Below, piece by piece: positions 1 to 5,186 of a stretch of DNA of 5,248 nucleotides. Made by a program: the position numbers and the translations under genes. This DNA is from an uncultured Ruminococcus sp. (GTDB taxonomy: Bacteria > Bacillota > Clostridia > Oscillospirales > Ruminococcaceae): the NCBI GenBank assembly GCA_947177935.1, contig CAMWWG010000091.1:1-5248 (forward strand), in the 5' to 3' direction. Numbering within the stretch: the stretch's first letter is position 1; every line of letters starts with the position of its first letter. The notes under the pieces were generated by a model. The model saw only the letters and a program-made list of their open reading frames with translations. It was not told where the DNA came from and did no database searches.

Positions 1-10
1 CAAGTACTAC

Positions 11-58
11 AAAAAAAGAAACTGCAATCCGTCTCTGTGATGACAGAAACGGACTGCA
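11..58 (-). terminator. Intrinsic terminator of the CotH-dockerin gene
   Basis: On the minus strand a 16-bp stem (arms 43-58 and 23-38, with two G-U wobbles) closes a 4-base loop (39-42). It is followed at once by a T-rich run (complement of 11-21, TTTCTTTTTTT in its core). The stem begins 25 bases after the stop codon of the gene at 84-2126. Stem length, tight loop and T tract make this a textbook Rho-independent terminator. On the plus strand the hairpin is followed only by a short, interrupted T run, so strong termination in that direction is less likely. Confidence 0.9.
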
Positions 59-83
59 AGATTTTCTGAATTTAATTTAAAAT

Positions 84-2126
84 TTATGATTTTAATTTCG
101 CTTTCATGAGACAGAAATCAAAAATATTGATCTTTCCGTCCTGGTTGAAATCTGCCGCTTTCCAGTAAGTCAGCGTTCCTTTGGAATGCAGCCAGTCTTC
201 CAACATGATTAAATCTCTTTGGTTGAATCTCCCGTCCAGATTGACATCGCCCATCTGATAGGAAACATTTTCATCTTCTGAGACAAGGGGCATCCATAAC
301 TGCGCAAGCCAATCTGCTCTTCTTTCTGTGAAATTCCGCAGAAATTCAACACATTCCGTGTAATTGTCCCCGTTTTTCGGACCAAAAACTTTAAAACCGC
401 TTCCGCCGTACATATGCCATCTTGCATTATTCATATCTGCTGAGGGAGTAATTTCATCACCAATTCTGGTCAGAATTGCACCGCCATCCCGTTCCGTATC
501 TGTCAAGTCACACAGATAGGGATAGAAATCCTGAAAATAGATCTCCGCTGTGCGCTTTACAATATCACCACGCTTGTAAAGCGTTCCGATCCAACTGACC
601 CCAACTGTCGGGGAATCTTTTCCAAGATCTGCATTATAACCGCTGATCGGAAAGAATGCTGCAAATAAATTGTTACTATCCCAGGAATACCCTACATCTC
701 CGTCCCAGTTGCCCCGGACAGCGGAATAATTATAATAAGCAAAATCAAAATCCCAGACCGGAGAACAGTGTAATTTTCCGTCTCCGGCGGAATCTCTGTC
801 TTTCCATAAAAAGAAACTTTCGTTATAACTATCCGTGTCCATAGAAATTTCCTCGATCAGATAGCCTTTTATCAGGGAATCCAGATCTATGTATTCCGTG
901 TAGTGCTTTCCGAGAGAATTACAGCCGTCCGGAGAATAAATCGCATCTTCCAGTTCCTGCACATAATTTTTGATATATTCCACCTGCTGTTGCGTGGCGT
1001 ATTCCGGGGATTTGATTTCAAACGCCTGTCCTCTGGTTGTGACAAAGCCGCTTTTGGTACTCGGATATCTGATATTCATTTTACATTCCAGTAAATAACC
1101 GCCTGTAATGTCTTCGGGATTATTCGGAATATCATAATATTTATAGCTGTCCTGAGCATACTCCCGGATTCCGGCATTGACGGACTTCCGTTCATATTCT
1201 TTTAATTCTTTTTCATTCAGAAGTTCTGTTTCTTCACCCAGTTCATGAATATTCACACGGTTTTTCTGGATCTGGACACGTTCACTTAATTGATATGTTC
1301 CCCGATAAGAACCATCTGCATAGAGATCCACAAAAACAGAATCCATCACATAATCCATGCCGGCGGCACGGCTGATTTCAAATGTCATTTTATTGCGTAG
1401 CATGGAGTGATCCAGGTAATTCCCCAGGAGAGCCCATTTTTTGGCTTTTCCCATGCCATACAGATCGGCTTTCTGGGGAAGTTTGATATTATACGGCTTT
1501 TTCCGACTATAATCCCAGGAAGAATTACCATGAGACGTAATTTTTTCAATTTCTCCCTTGTATTCTAGATTCCCGTTATAATTCAGCATCAACGCCGATC
1601 CTGTTTCTGTGATTCCCCTGTTGGTATCCAGCATATCCAGTCCGCCGTGACTGGTTGTCAGATAGATACATCCCAGATTAGATTGCATAACCCGGAGCGT
1701 TCCGCAGTCGATTTCATCCACAGTTATCTGGAATTCGTCTGCTTTACTTAGAACAGATGTCATCTCGCCGGAATGGATTTCCTGATCATCCAGGGAAATT
1801 TTCATATCTCCGGCAGAACAGGTAATGACAAGATTTTCCCGGTCAGCGGTCACCGGAAGAAAGATATAATGGCAATTTTCCCATTCACTGTACCACCAAT
1901 CTGTATAATCCAGATCTGTTTCAATGCCTGGGGAGAGATTTTCGACCCGGAACGAGGTGACGGGCGTCTCTTGGTAAGATATTTCCTGGTCTATGAGATC
2001 AGAAACATCGGTATTTTCTGCGGAAACCTGAGGAATTTGCGAAAACGGGCAAGCCGAAACAGCGAGCAATCCGCACAGAAACACGGCGGAAATTTTTCTG
2101 ATATTAATTTTGACGCAATGATTCAT
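84..2126 (-). CDS. Secreted CotH-kinase-family protein with C-terminal type I dockerin
   Basis: A 680-aa exported protein. The ATG at 2126 is chosen because AGAGG lies 10 bases upstream; the TTG at 2135 would sit one base from it. Residues 1-36 form an export signal: a basic start (KINIRK), a hydrophobic core, and a possible signal peptidase I site after VSA (36/37). A lipobox-like VSAC ends at Cys26. Residues 37-150 look like a beta-rich N-terminal region with no named family. Residues 185-470 carry CotH-family signatures: SHGNSSW (198-204), RKKPYNIKL (208-216), KKWALLGNY (229-237), LRNKM (243-247), then MDTDSYNESF (429-438) and PVWDFDFA (456-463). The last two probably supply the Asp and Asn residues used for metal and ATP binding. 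Residues 626-680 are a dockerin with two calcium loops, DVNLDGRFNQRD and DFNQDGKINIFD, both with canonical D-x-N-x-D-G spacing. CotH proteins are atypical protein kinases known from spore coats; a dockerin instead implies docking to a cohesin scaffold at the cell surface. The target is unknown. The gene appears monocistronic, with its own promoter and terminator. Confidence 0.93.
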   Translation of the reverse strand: MNHCVKINIRKISAVFLCGLLAVSACPFSQIPQVSAENTDVSDLIDQEISYQETPVTSFRVENLSPGIETDLDYTDWWYSEWENCHYIFLPVTADRENLVITCSAGDMKISLDDQEIHSGEMTSVLSKADEFQITVDEIDCGTLRVMQSNLGCIYLTTSHGGLDMLDTNRGITETGSALMLNYNGNLEYKGEIEKITSHGNSSWDYSRKKPYNIKLPQKADLYGMGKAKKWALLGNYLDHSMLRNKMTFEISRAAGMDYVMDSVFVDLYADGSYRGTYQLSERVQIQKNRVNIHELGEETELLNEKELKEYERKSVNAGIREYAQDSYKYYDIPNNPEDITGGYLLECKMNIRYPSTKSGFVTTRGQAFEIKSPEYATQQQVEYIKNYVQELEDAIYSPDGCNSLGKHYTEYIDLDSLIKGYLIEEISMDTDSYNESFFLWKDRDSAGDGKLHCSPVWDFDFAYYNYSAVRGNWDGDVGYSWDSNNLFAAFFPISGYNADLGKDSPTVGVSWIGTLYKRGDIVKRTAEIYFQDFYPYLCDLTDTERDGGAILTRIGDEITPSADMNNARWHMYGGSGFKVFGPKNGDNYTECVEFLRNFTERRADWLAQLWMPLVSEDENVSYQMGDVNLDGRFNQRDLIMLEDWLHSKGTLTYWKAADFNQDGKINIFDFCLMKAKLKS

Positions 2127-2136
2127 AAATTTCAAA

Positions 2137-2141
2137 CCTCT
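2137..2141 (-). promoter_or_regulatory. Ribosome binding site deciding the CotH-dockerin start
   Basis: The minus strand reads AGAGG here, 10 bases before the ATG at 2126 and only one base before the in-frame TTG at 2135. The spacing supports ATG 2126 and removes three residues from the longest possible frame. Confidence 0.75.
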
Positions 2142-2149
2142 TTTTTAAC

Positions 2150-2165
2150 AAATAATTAATTATTT
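2150..2165. repeat. 16-bp perfect AT palindrome in the CotH-dockerin leader
   Basis: AAATAATTAATTATTT is its own reverse complement. It lies between the predicted transcription start (about 2170) and the ribosome binding site (2137-2141). It could be an operator or a weak mRNA hairpin, but because it is made only of A and T it may simply reflect base composition. Confidence 0.5.
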
Positions 2166-2186
2166 AATATTTTAATATTTTAACAT
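2163..2186. repeat. Three tandem 8-bp AT repeats over the cotH -10 region
   Basis: TTTAATAT (2163-2170), TTTAATAT (2171-2178) and TTTAACAT (2179-2186) follow one another without gaps. They overlap the predicted -10 element and start site of the minus-strand promoter, so copy-number changes would move or duplicate -10-like sequences. The sequence is directly visible; any function is inferred. Confidence 0.55.
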
Positions 2187-2205
2187 ATTCTATCAGAAAT
2201 GTCAA
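2177..2205 (-). promoter_or_regulatory. Sigma-A-type promoter of the CotH-dockerin gene
   Basis: On the minus strand a perfect -35 TTGACA (2205-2200) is separated by exactly 17 bases from TAAAAT (2182-2177), five of six matches to the -10 consensus. Transcription would start near 2170, giving a leader of about 44 bases before the ATG at 2126. The match suggests vegetative rather than purely sporulation-specific expression. Confidence 0.75.
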
Positions 2206-2208
2206 CAG

Positions 2209-2218
2209 ATTTGTCCGA
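2209..2218 (-). promoter_or_regulatory. Possible SpoIIID-binding box upstream of the cotH -35
   Basis: The minus strand reads TCGGACAAAT, matching nine of ten positions of the Bacillus subtilis SpoIIID consensus WWRRACARNY, with the GGACA core. It lies four bases upstream of the -35 hexamer. The consensus is degenerate, so a near match by chance is quite possible. The adjacent spoIIID gene makes it worth noting. Confidence 0.25.
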
Positions 2219-2246
2219 AATTCTTCAAAATGGAATAAATTTTCGC

Positions 2247-2297
2247 AAAATTTGATTTAAAATATGCCGGAGAATATTCCAAAATTTCCCCGGCATA
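2247..2297 (-). terminator. Probable intrinsic terminator of spoIIID
   Basis: A perfect 8-bp inverted repeat, TATGCCGG (2263-2270) and CCGGCATA (2290-2297), is extended inward by a mismatch and three more pairs (2272-2274 with 2286-2288). On the minus strand it is followed by TTTTAAATCAAATTTT (2262-2247). It lies 69 bases past the spoIIID stop and before the cotH promoter, so it should separate the two genes. The plus strand lacks a T tract after the stem. The interrupted T run makes it weaker than the terminator at 11-58. Confidence 0.7.
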
Positions 2298-2329
2298 CTG
2301 CAAATACATACATCTGTTTTTATCTATTT

Positions 2330-2353
2330 ATTTAATTTAATATTTAATTTAAT
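2330..2353. repeat. Tandem 12-bp AT repeat after the spoIIID stop
   Basis: ATTTAATTTAAT occurs twice back to back (2330-2341 and 2342-2353), between the spoIIID stop codon and its terminator hairpin. An 11-base match to the same unit (70-80) follows the cotH stop as well, so similar AT spacers lie 3' of both leftward genes. No function is assigned. Confidence 0.6.
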
Positions 2354-2366
2354 ATAAATGAATATA

Positions 2367-2660
2367 TTACTGTTCCAGGTGCTCTGCGCATTCTCTCAGA
2401 CGTGCATATTTCTTTTTCGTTGCCATACCGCCACGGATGTGACGTTCCTGTTTGTTCTGCAAAAGAATTTCATGCACTTGCTCGGCAAGCTCCGGCTGTA
2501 TGTACGGCAGCCGCTCGCTTACATCCTTGTGCACAGTGCTTTTGGAAATCCCATATTGTTTTGCCGCCGCACGGACGGTCGCCCGATGTTCCAGGATGTA
2601 CGTGCCAAGCATAACGGCTCTGTCACCTGCTGCATCTGTTTGTGTGATTTGATTGTGCAT
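2367..2660 (-). CDS. spoIIID: Sporulation transcriptional regulator SpoIIID
   Basis: A 97-aa DNA-binding protein, close to the 93 residues of Bacillus subtilis SpoIIID, which it resembles along most of its length. Residues 27-51 form the helix-turn-helix, with the family hallmark YGISKSTVHKDVSERLP (36-52). Residues 73-85 (RHIRGGMATKKKY) match the conserved basic segment near the C terminus that also contacts DNA. SpoIIID acts in the mother cell after engulfment begins, activating or repressing sigma-E-dependent genes and helping bring about the switch to sigma-K. The ATG at 2660 has AGGAG nine bases upstream. The gene is transcribed alone, leftward, with a terminator before the CotH-dockerin gene. 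Its presence suggests a sporulation-competent lineage, although some gut Firmicutes keep such genes without observed spores. Confidence 0.95.
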   Translation of the reverse strand: MHNQITQTDAAGDRAVMLGTYILEHRATVRAAAKQYGISKSTVHKDVSERLPYIQPELAEQVHEILLQNKQERHIRGGMATKKKYARLRECAEHLEQ

Positions 2661-2669
2661 AACATCTCA

Positions 2670-2674
2670 CTCCT
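2670..2674 (-). promoter_or_regulatory. spoIIID ribosome binding site
   Basis: The minus strand reads AGGAG, with nine bases between it and the ATG at 2660. This supports that ATG over internal alternatives such as Met17. Confidence 0.8.
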
Positions 2675-2716
2675 AGTTCCGTGAATTCAGTTTGATTCTG
2701 AAAAAGAATTCTGTAG

Positions 2717-2724
2717 AGTATATG
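2717..2724 (-). promoter_or_regulatory. Possible sigma-E -10 element for spoIIID
   Basis: The minus strand reads CATATACT, seven of eight matches to the Bacillus sigma-E -10 consensus CATACAMT. In Bacillus subtilis spoIIID is a sigma-E gene. A start site near 2710 would give a leader of about 50 bases. I see no good -35 about 14 bases upstream (the best is around GCTAAAA), so this is a weak call. Confidence 0.3.
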
Positions 2725-2852
2725 CGCAGATTCCCGGTTTTAGCAGAGTTTTTTTAAAAAAATTACAAAAAATAGCAGACGGTTTTCTGAATTCTGACCC
2801 TGGAACGGCTTATAATAATTGAAATAATTATTAATAATAAAATTAGTTTAAT

Positions 2853-2884
2853 TTTTTAGATTTTTAGATTTTTAGATTTTAAGA
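2853..2884. repeat. Four-copy 8-bp tandem repeat TTTTTAGA
   Basis: TTTTTAGA occurs at 2853-2860, 2861-2868 and 2869-2876, followed by a variant TTTTAAGA at 2877-2884. The array sits about 120-150 bases upstream of the pfl -35. It could be a slippage-prone microsatellite or an UP-like AT element, though it is far from the promoter. Confidence 0.75.
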
Positions 2885-2994
2885 TGCAATCTGATTTGTT
2901 AGCCAGACAAACAAACAGAAACAATAAAATTTATCTGAAATTTTCGGTTTTTCTAGGCATTTTCGATAAATGTAAAAAATATGGAAAATCTTGA

Positions 2995-3016
2995 TTGACA
3001 AAACCTTGACAAACTT
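2995..3016 (+). repeat. Direct repeat with 11-bp period at the pfl -35
   Basis: TTGACAAAACC (2995-3005) is followed directly by TTGACAAACTT (3006-3016). The second copy supplies the -35 hexamer. The first, one helical turn upstream, could be an alternative -35 with a poor -10 (TAAAAA at 3018-3023) or half of a regulator site. Confidence 0.6.
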
Positions 3017-3034
3017 TTAAAAAAGTAGTATGAT
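3006..3034 (+). promoter_or_regulatory. Strong sigma-A-type promoter of pfl
   Basis: A perfect -35 TTGACA (3006-3011), a 17-base spacer, and TATGAT (3029-3034), five of six matches to the -10 consensus. Transcription would start near 3041, leaving a leader of about 50 bases. Such a near-consensus promoter fits high expression of a main fermentation enzyme. Confidence 0.85.
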
Positions 3035-3047
3035 TAGAGTATAAAGT

Positions 3048-3067
3048 CACAGCAGTCTCCTGCTGTG
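3048..3067 (+). promoter_or_regulatory. 8-bp perfect hairpin in the pfl leader
   Basis: CACAGCAG (3048-3055) and CTGCTGTG (3060-3067) are exact reverse complements around a TCTC loop. The hairpin starts about seven bases into the predicted transcript and ends eight bases before the GAAAGGAAG stretch, leaving the ribosome binding site free. It has no T tract, so it is not a terminator. A 5' mRNA-stabilising hairpin or an operator just downstream of the start are the likely roles; neither is shown by sequence alone. Confidence 0.7.
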
Positions 3068-3077
3068 CATGATAGAA

Positions 3078-3083
3078 AGGAAG
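3078..3083 (+). promoter_or_regulatory. pfl ribosome binding site deciding the start
   Basis: AGGAAG lies nine bases before the ATG at 3093 and directly abuts the ATG at 3084. The earlier in-frame ATG at 3069 precedes it and sits beside the leader hairpin. Spacing therefore favours 3093, where the protein begins MFKHFAPEW. Confidence 0.75.
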
Positions 3084-3092
3084 ATGTCATTT

Positions 3093-5186
3093 ATGTTCAA
3101 ACACTTTGCGCCTGAATGGGATGGCTTTACCCCTGGCAGATGGAGCAACACTTCTGTGAATGTCCGTGACTTCATTCAGAAGAATTACACGCCTTATGAC
3201 GGCGACGAGAGCTTTCTCCAGCCTCCGACAGAGGCAACCAAGCAGCTCTGGGAACAGGTTATGGATCTGTCCCGTCAGGAACGTGAGGCAGGCGGCGTTC
3301 TGGATATGGATACAAAAATTATTTCAACGATCACTTCCCACAAAGCCGGTTATTTAAACAAAGATCTGGAAAAAATCGTCGGTTTCCAGACAGATCAGCC
3401 ATTTAAACGTGCGCTCCAGCCGTTCGGCGGCATCCGTATGGCACAGACTGCCTGCAAGGCTTACGGCTATGAAGTCGATCCGAGCGTTGTCGAGATCTTC
3501 ACCAAATACAGAAAGACACATAACCAGGGCGTTTTTGACGCTTACACGCCTGAAATGCGCCTTGCCAGAAAGTCTGCCATTCTCACAGGACTCCCGGATG
3601 CTTACGGCAGAGGCAGAATTATCGGCGACTACCGTCGTGTTGCCCTCTACGGCATTGACATGCTGATTCAGGATAAAGAACACCAGAAAGAAACACATTT
3701 CGTCCGGATGACTTCTAAAAATATCCGTCTCCGGGAAGAACTATCGGAACAGATCAACGCACTGAAAGAATTAAAGCAGTTAGGCGAGATTTACGGTTTT
3801 GACCTGTCAAGACCCGCAAAGAATGCGCAGGAGGCTGTGCAATGGCTCTATCTAGGCTATCTTGCGGCGGTCAAAGAGCAGAACGGTGCGGCAATGTCTC
3901 TGGGAAGAACATCCACATTCCTGGATATTTATATCCAAAGAGATCTGGAAAAAGGTCTGATTACAGAATCTGAGGCACAAGAATTAATTGATCATTTTAT
4001 TATGAAATTAAGACTTGTAAAATTCGCAAGAACGCCGGAATATAATGCACTGTTCTCCGGTGACCCGACATGGGTAACGGAATCCATCGGCGGCGTATCC
4101 GTGGATGGTCAGCACATGGTAACAAAAAATTCCTTCCGGTATCTGAACACACTGAATAATCTTGGAACAGCACCTGAACCGAACATGACAATTCTATGGT
4201 CTGTCAAACTGCCGCAAAATTTCAAACGGTTCTGTGCAAAAATGTCTATTAAATCCAGTTCGATCCAGTATGAGAATGACGACATGATGCGTGTCACCCA
4301 CGGGGATGATTATGCAATCGCCTGCTGTGTGTCTTCCATGAGAATCGGCAAAGAAATGCAGTTCTTCGGCGCAAGAGCAAACCTTGCAAAATGCTTGTTG
4401 TATGCAATTAACGGCGGTGTGGATGAAGTCATGAAGATCCAGGTAGGTCCGAAATACAGACCTGTGGAGGGCGATTATCTGGATTATGACGATGTCATGG
4501 AAAAATATGATGAAATGATGGAATGGCTTGCCGGACTGTATGTCAATACGCTGAACGTGATTCATTTCATGCACGATAAATACAGTTATGAGCGTGTGCA
4601 GATGGCACTCCATGACAGAGATGTCAAGCGTTATTTTGCAACCGGTATCGCAGGCTTGTCCGTTGTAGCAGATTCCCTGAGCGCCATCAAGTATGCAAAA
4701 GTCAAGTGCATCCGTGATGAACAGGGCATTGTAGTGGATTATGAAGTGGAAGGCGATTTCCCGAAATACGGCAATGATGATGACAGAGTCGATCAGATTG
4801 CTGTGGAAATTGTCCGGAAATTCATGGATAAAATCCGGAAACACCACACGTATCGGGACGGCGTTCCGACAATGTCCATTTTGACAATTACTTCCAATGT
4901 TGTTTATGGAAAAAAGACGGGCAACACACCGGACGGCAGAAAGCACGGCGTTCCGCTTGCACCGGGTGCAAATCCAATGCACGGCAGAGATACACATGGC
5001 GCAGTAGCATCCCTGAGTTCTGTATCAAAATTGCCGTTCCGTCACGCACAGGACGGCATTTCCAACACATTCTCCATTATTCCGGACGCACTGGGCAAGA
5101 ACACGAAAATTTTTGCAGGTGATCTGGATATTGACCGCTTGACGCAGGAGGCTTTGCAGGAAGATGAACAAGAAGCAGAATTCTGA
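3093..5186 (+). CDS. pflB: Pyruvate formate-lyase core, lacking the glycyl-radical C terminus
   Basis: Formate C-acetyltransferase, 697 aa from the chosen ATG. It converts pyruvate and CoA to acetyl-CoA and formate in the cytoplasm during anaerobic growth. The sequence tracks E. coli PFL almost end to end. Near the N terminus [13 protein letters not shown] is conserved. [18 protein letters not shown] follows, then DPTW with Trp327 (E. coli Trp333) and [15 protein letters not shown] precedes the active-site pair Cys411-Cys412 in IACCVS (E. coli 418-419), followed by [10 protein letters not shown] (Arg428, E. coli 435), [15 protein letters not shown] and [11 protein letters not shown]. All seen catalytic features are intact. 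The frame stops after an acidic tail (EDEQEAEF), just past the conserved [12 protein letters not shown]. The family normally continues for about 80 residues with the RVSGYA glycyl-radical loop, so this product alone cannot hold the radical. The missing segment seems to resume in the +1 frame from 5164. Alternatives are a frameshift mutation or a sequence error. Confidence 0.95.
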   Translation: MFKHFAPEWDGFTPGRWSNTSVNVRDFIQKNYTPYDGDESFLQPPTEATKQLWEQVMDLSRQEREAGGVLDMDTKIISTITSHKAGYLNKDLEKIVGFQTDQPFKRALQPFGGIRMAQTACKAYGYEVDPSVVEIFTKYRKTHNQGVFDAYTPEMRLARKSAILTGLPDAYGRGRIIGDYRRVALYGIDMLIQDKEHQKETHFVRMTSKNIRLREELSEQINALKELKQLGEIYGFDLSRPAKNAQEAVQWLYLGYLAAVKEQNGAAMSLGRTSTFLDIYIQRDLEKGLITESEAQELIDHFIMKLRLVKFARTPEYNALFSGDPTWVTESIGGVSVDGQHMVTKNSFRYLNTLNNLGTAPEPNMTILWSVKLPQNFKRFCAKMSIKSSSIQYENDDMMRVTHGDDYAIACCVSSMRIGKEMQFFGARANLAKCLLYAINGGVDEVMKIQVGPKYRPVEGDYLDYDDVMEKYDEMMEWLAGLYVNTLNVIHFMHDKYSYERVQMALHDRDVKRYFATGIAGLSVVADSLSAIKYAKVKCIRDEQGIVVDYEVEGDFPKYGNDDDRVDQIAVEIVRKFMDKIRKHHTYRDGVPTMSILTITSNVVYGKKTGNTPDGRKHGVPLAPGANPMHGRDTHGAVASLSSVSKLPFRHAQDGISNTFSIIPDALGKNTKIFAGDLDIDRLTQEALQEDEQEAEF
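5146..5151 (+). promoter_or_regulatory. AGGAGG ribosome binding site inside the 3' end of pflB
   Basis: A full AGGAGG lies within the last codons of the PFL core, 12 bases before the ATG at 5164 in the +1 frame. A second purine run, AGGAAG (5158-5163), abuts that ATG. The 12-base spacing is longer than ideal but usable. It supports translational coupling of a second, overlapping gene. Confidence 0.5.

Larger units (their letters stand above)
2661..3068. other. Divergent intergenic region between spoIIID and pfl
   Basis: Over 400 AT-rich bases without a credible gene. From left to right it holds the spoIIID ribosome binding site (2670-2674), a possible sigma-E -10 (2717-2724), a T7A7 tract (2749-2762), an AT inverted repeat (TAATAATT 2813-2820 with AATTATTA 2826-2833), an 8-bp tandem repeat (2853-2884), and the pfl promoter and leader hairpin (2995-3067). 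The stretch 2885-2990 shows nothing I can name. The distance between the two promoters is about 270 bases, enough for regulator sites. Confidence 0.7.

Noticed and set aside
84..2126. Calling the CotH protein a spore-coat kinase because spoIIID is adjacent
   Set aside because: The export signal, dockerin, own vegetative-type promoter and an intervening terminator all point to a cell-surface or cellulosome role.
2358..2684. Plus-strand open frames opposite spoIIID
   Set aside because: SpoIIID is unmistakable on the minus strand, and these products have no recognisable features or ribosome binding sites.
2749..2762. T7A7 tract as a terminator or bend
   Set aside because: No GC stem precedes it on either strand, and TnAn tracts are not strongly bent. 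It is probably base composition.
2683..2796. Three GAATTC-centred short palindromes (2683, 2706, 2789)
   Set aside because: Flanks differ and spacing is irregular. In AT-rich DNA such 6-bp palindromes are expected, so I do not call an operator family.
2895..2911. Rex-type redox operator upstream of pfl (TTTGT and ACAAA arms)
   Set aside because: The arms are only 5 bp and the spacing does not fit the TTGTTAA-N4-TTAACAA consensus. A Rex site would make sense for pfl, but the match is too poor.
4194..4997. Long minus-strand open frame of 267 codons opposite pflB
   Set aside because: It lies entirely antisense to strongly conserved PFL coding sequence, has no clear ribosome binding site, and its Ile/His/Cys-rich product resembles no family I know. 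It is a shadow frame.
5184..5186. TGA recoded as selenocysteine or read through
   Set aside because: Reading through adds only Lys-Phe before another TGA at 5193, and the PFL-like continuation is in a different frame.
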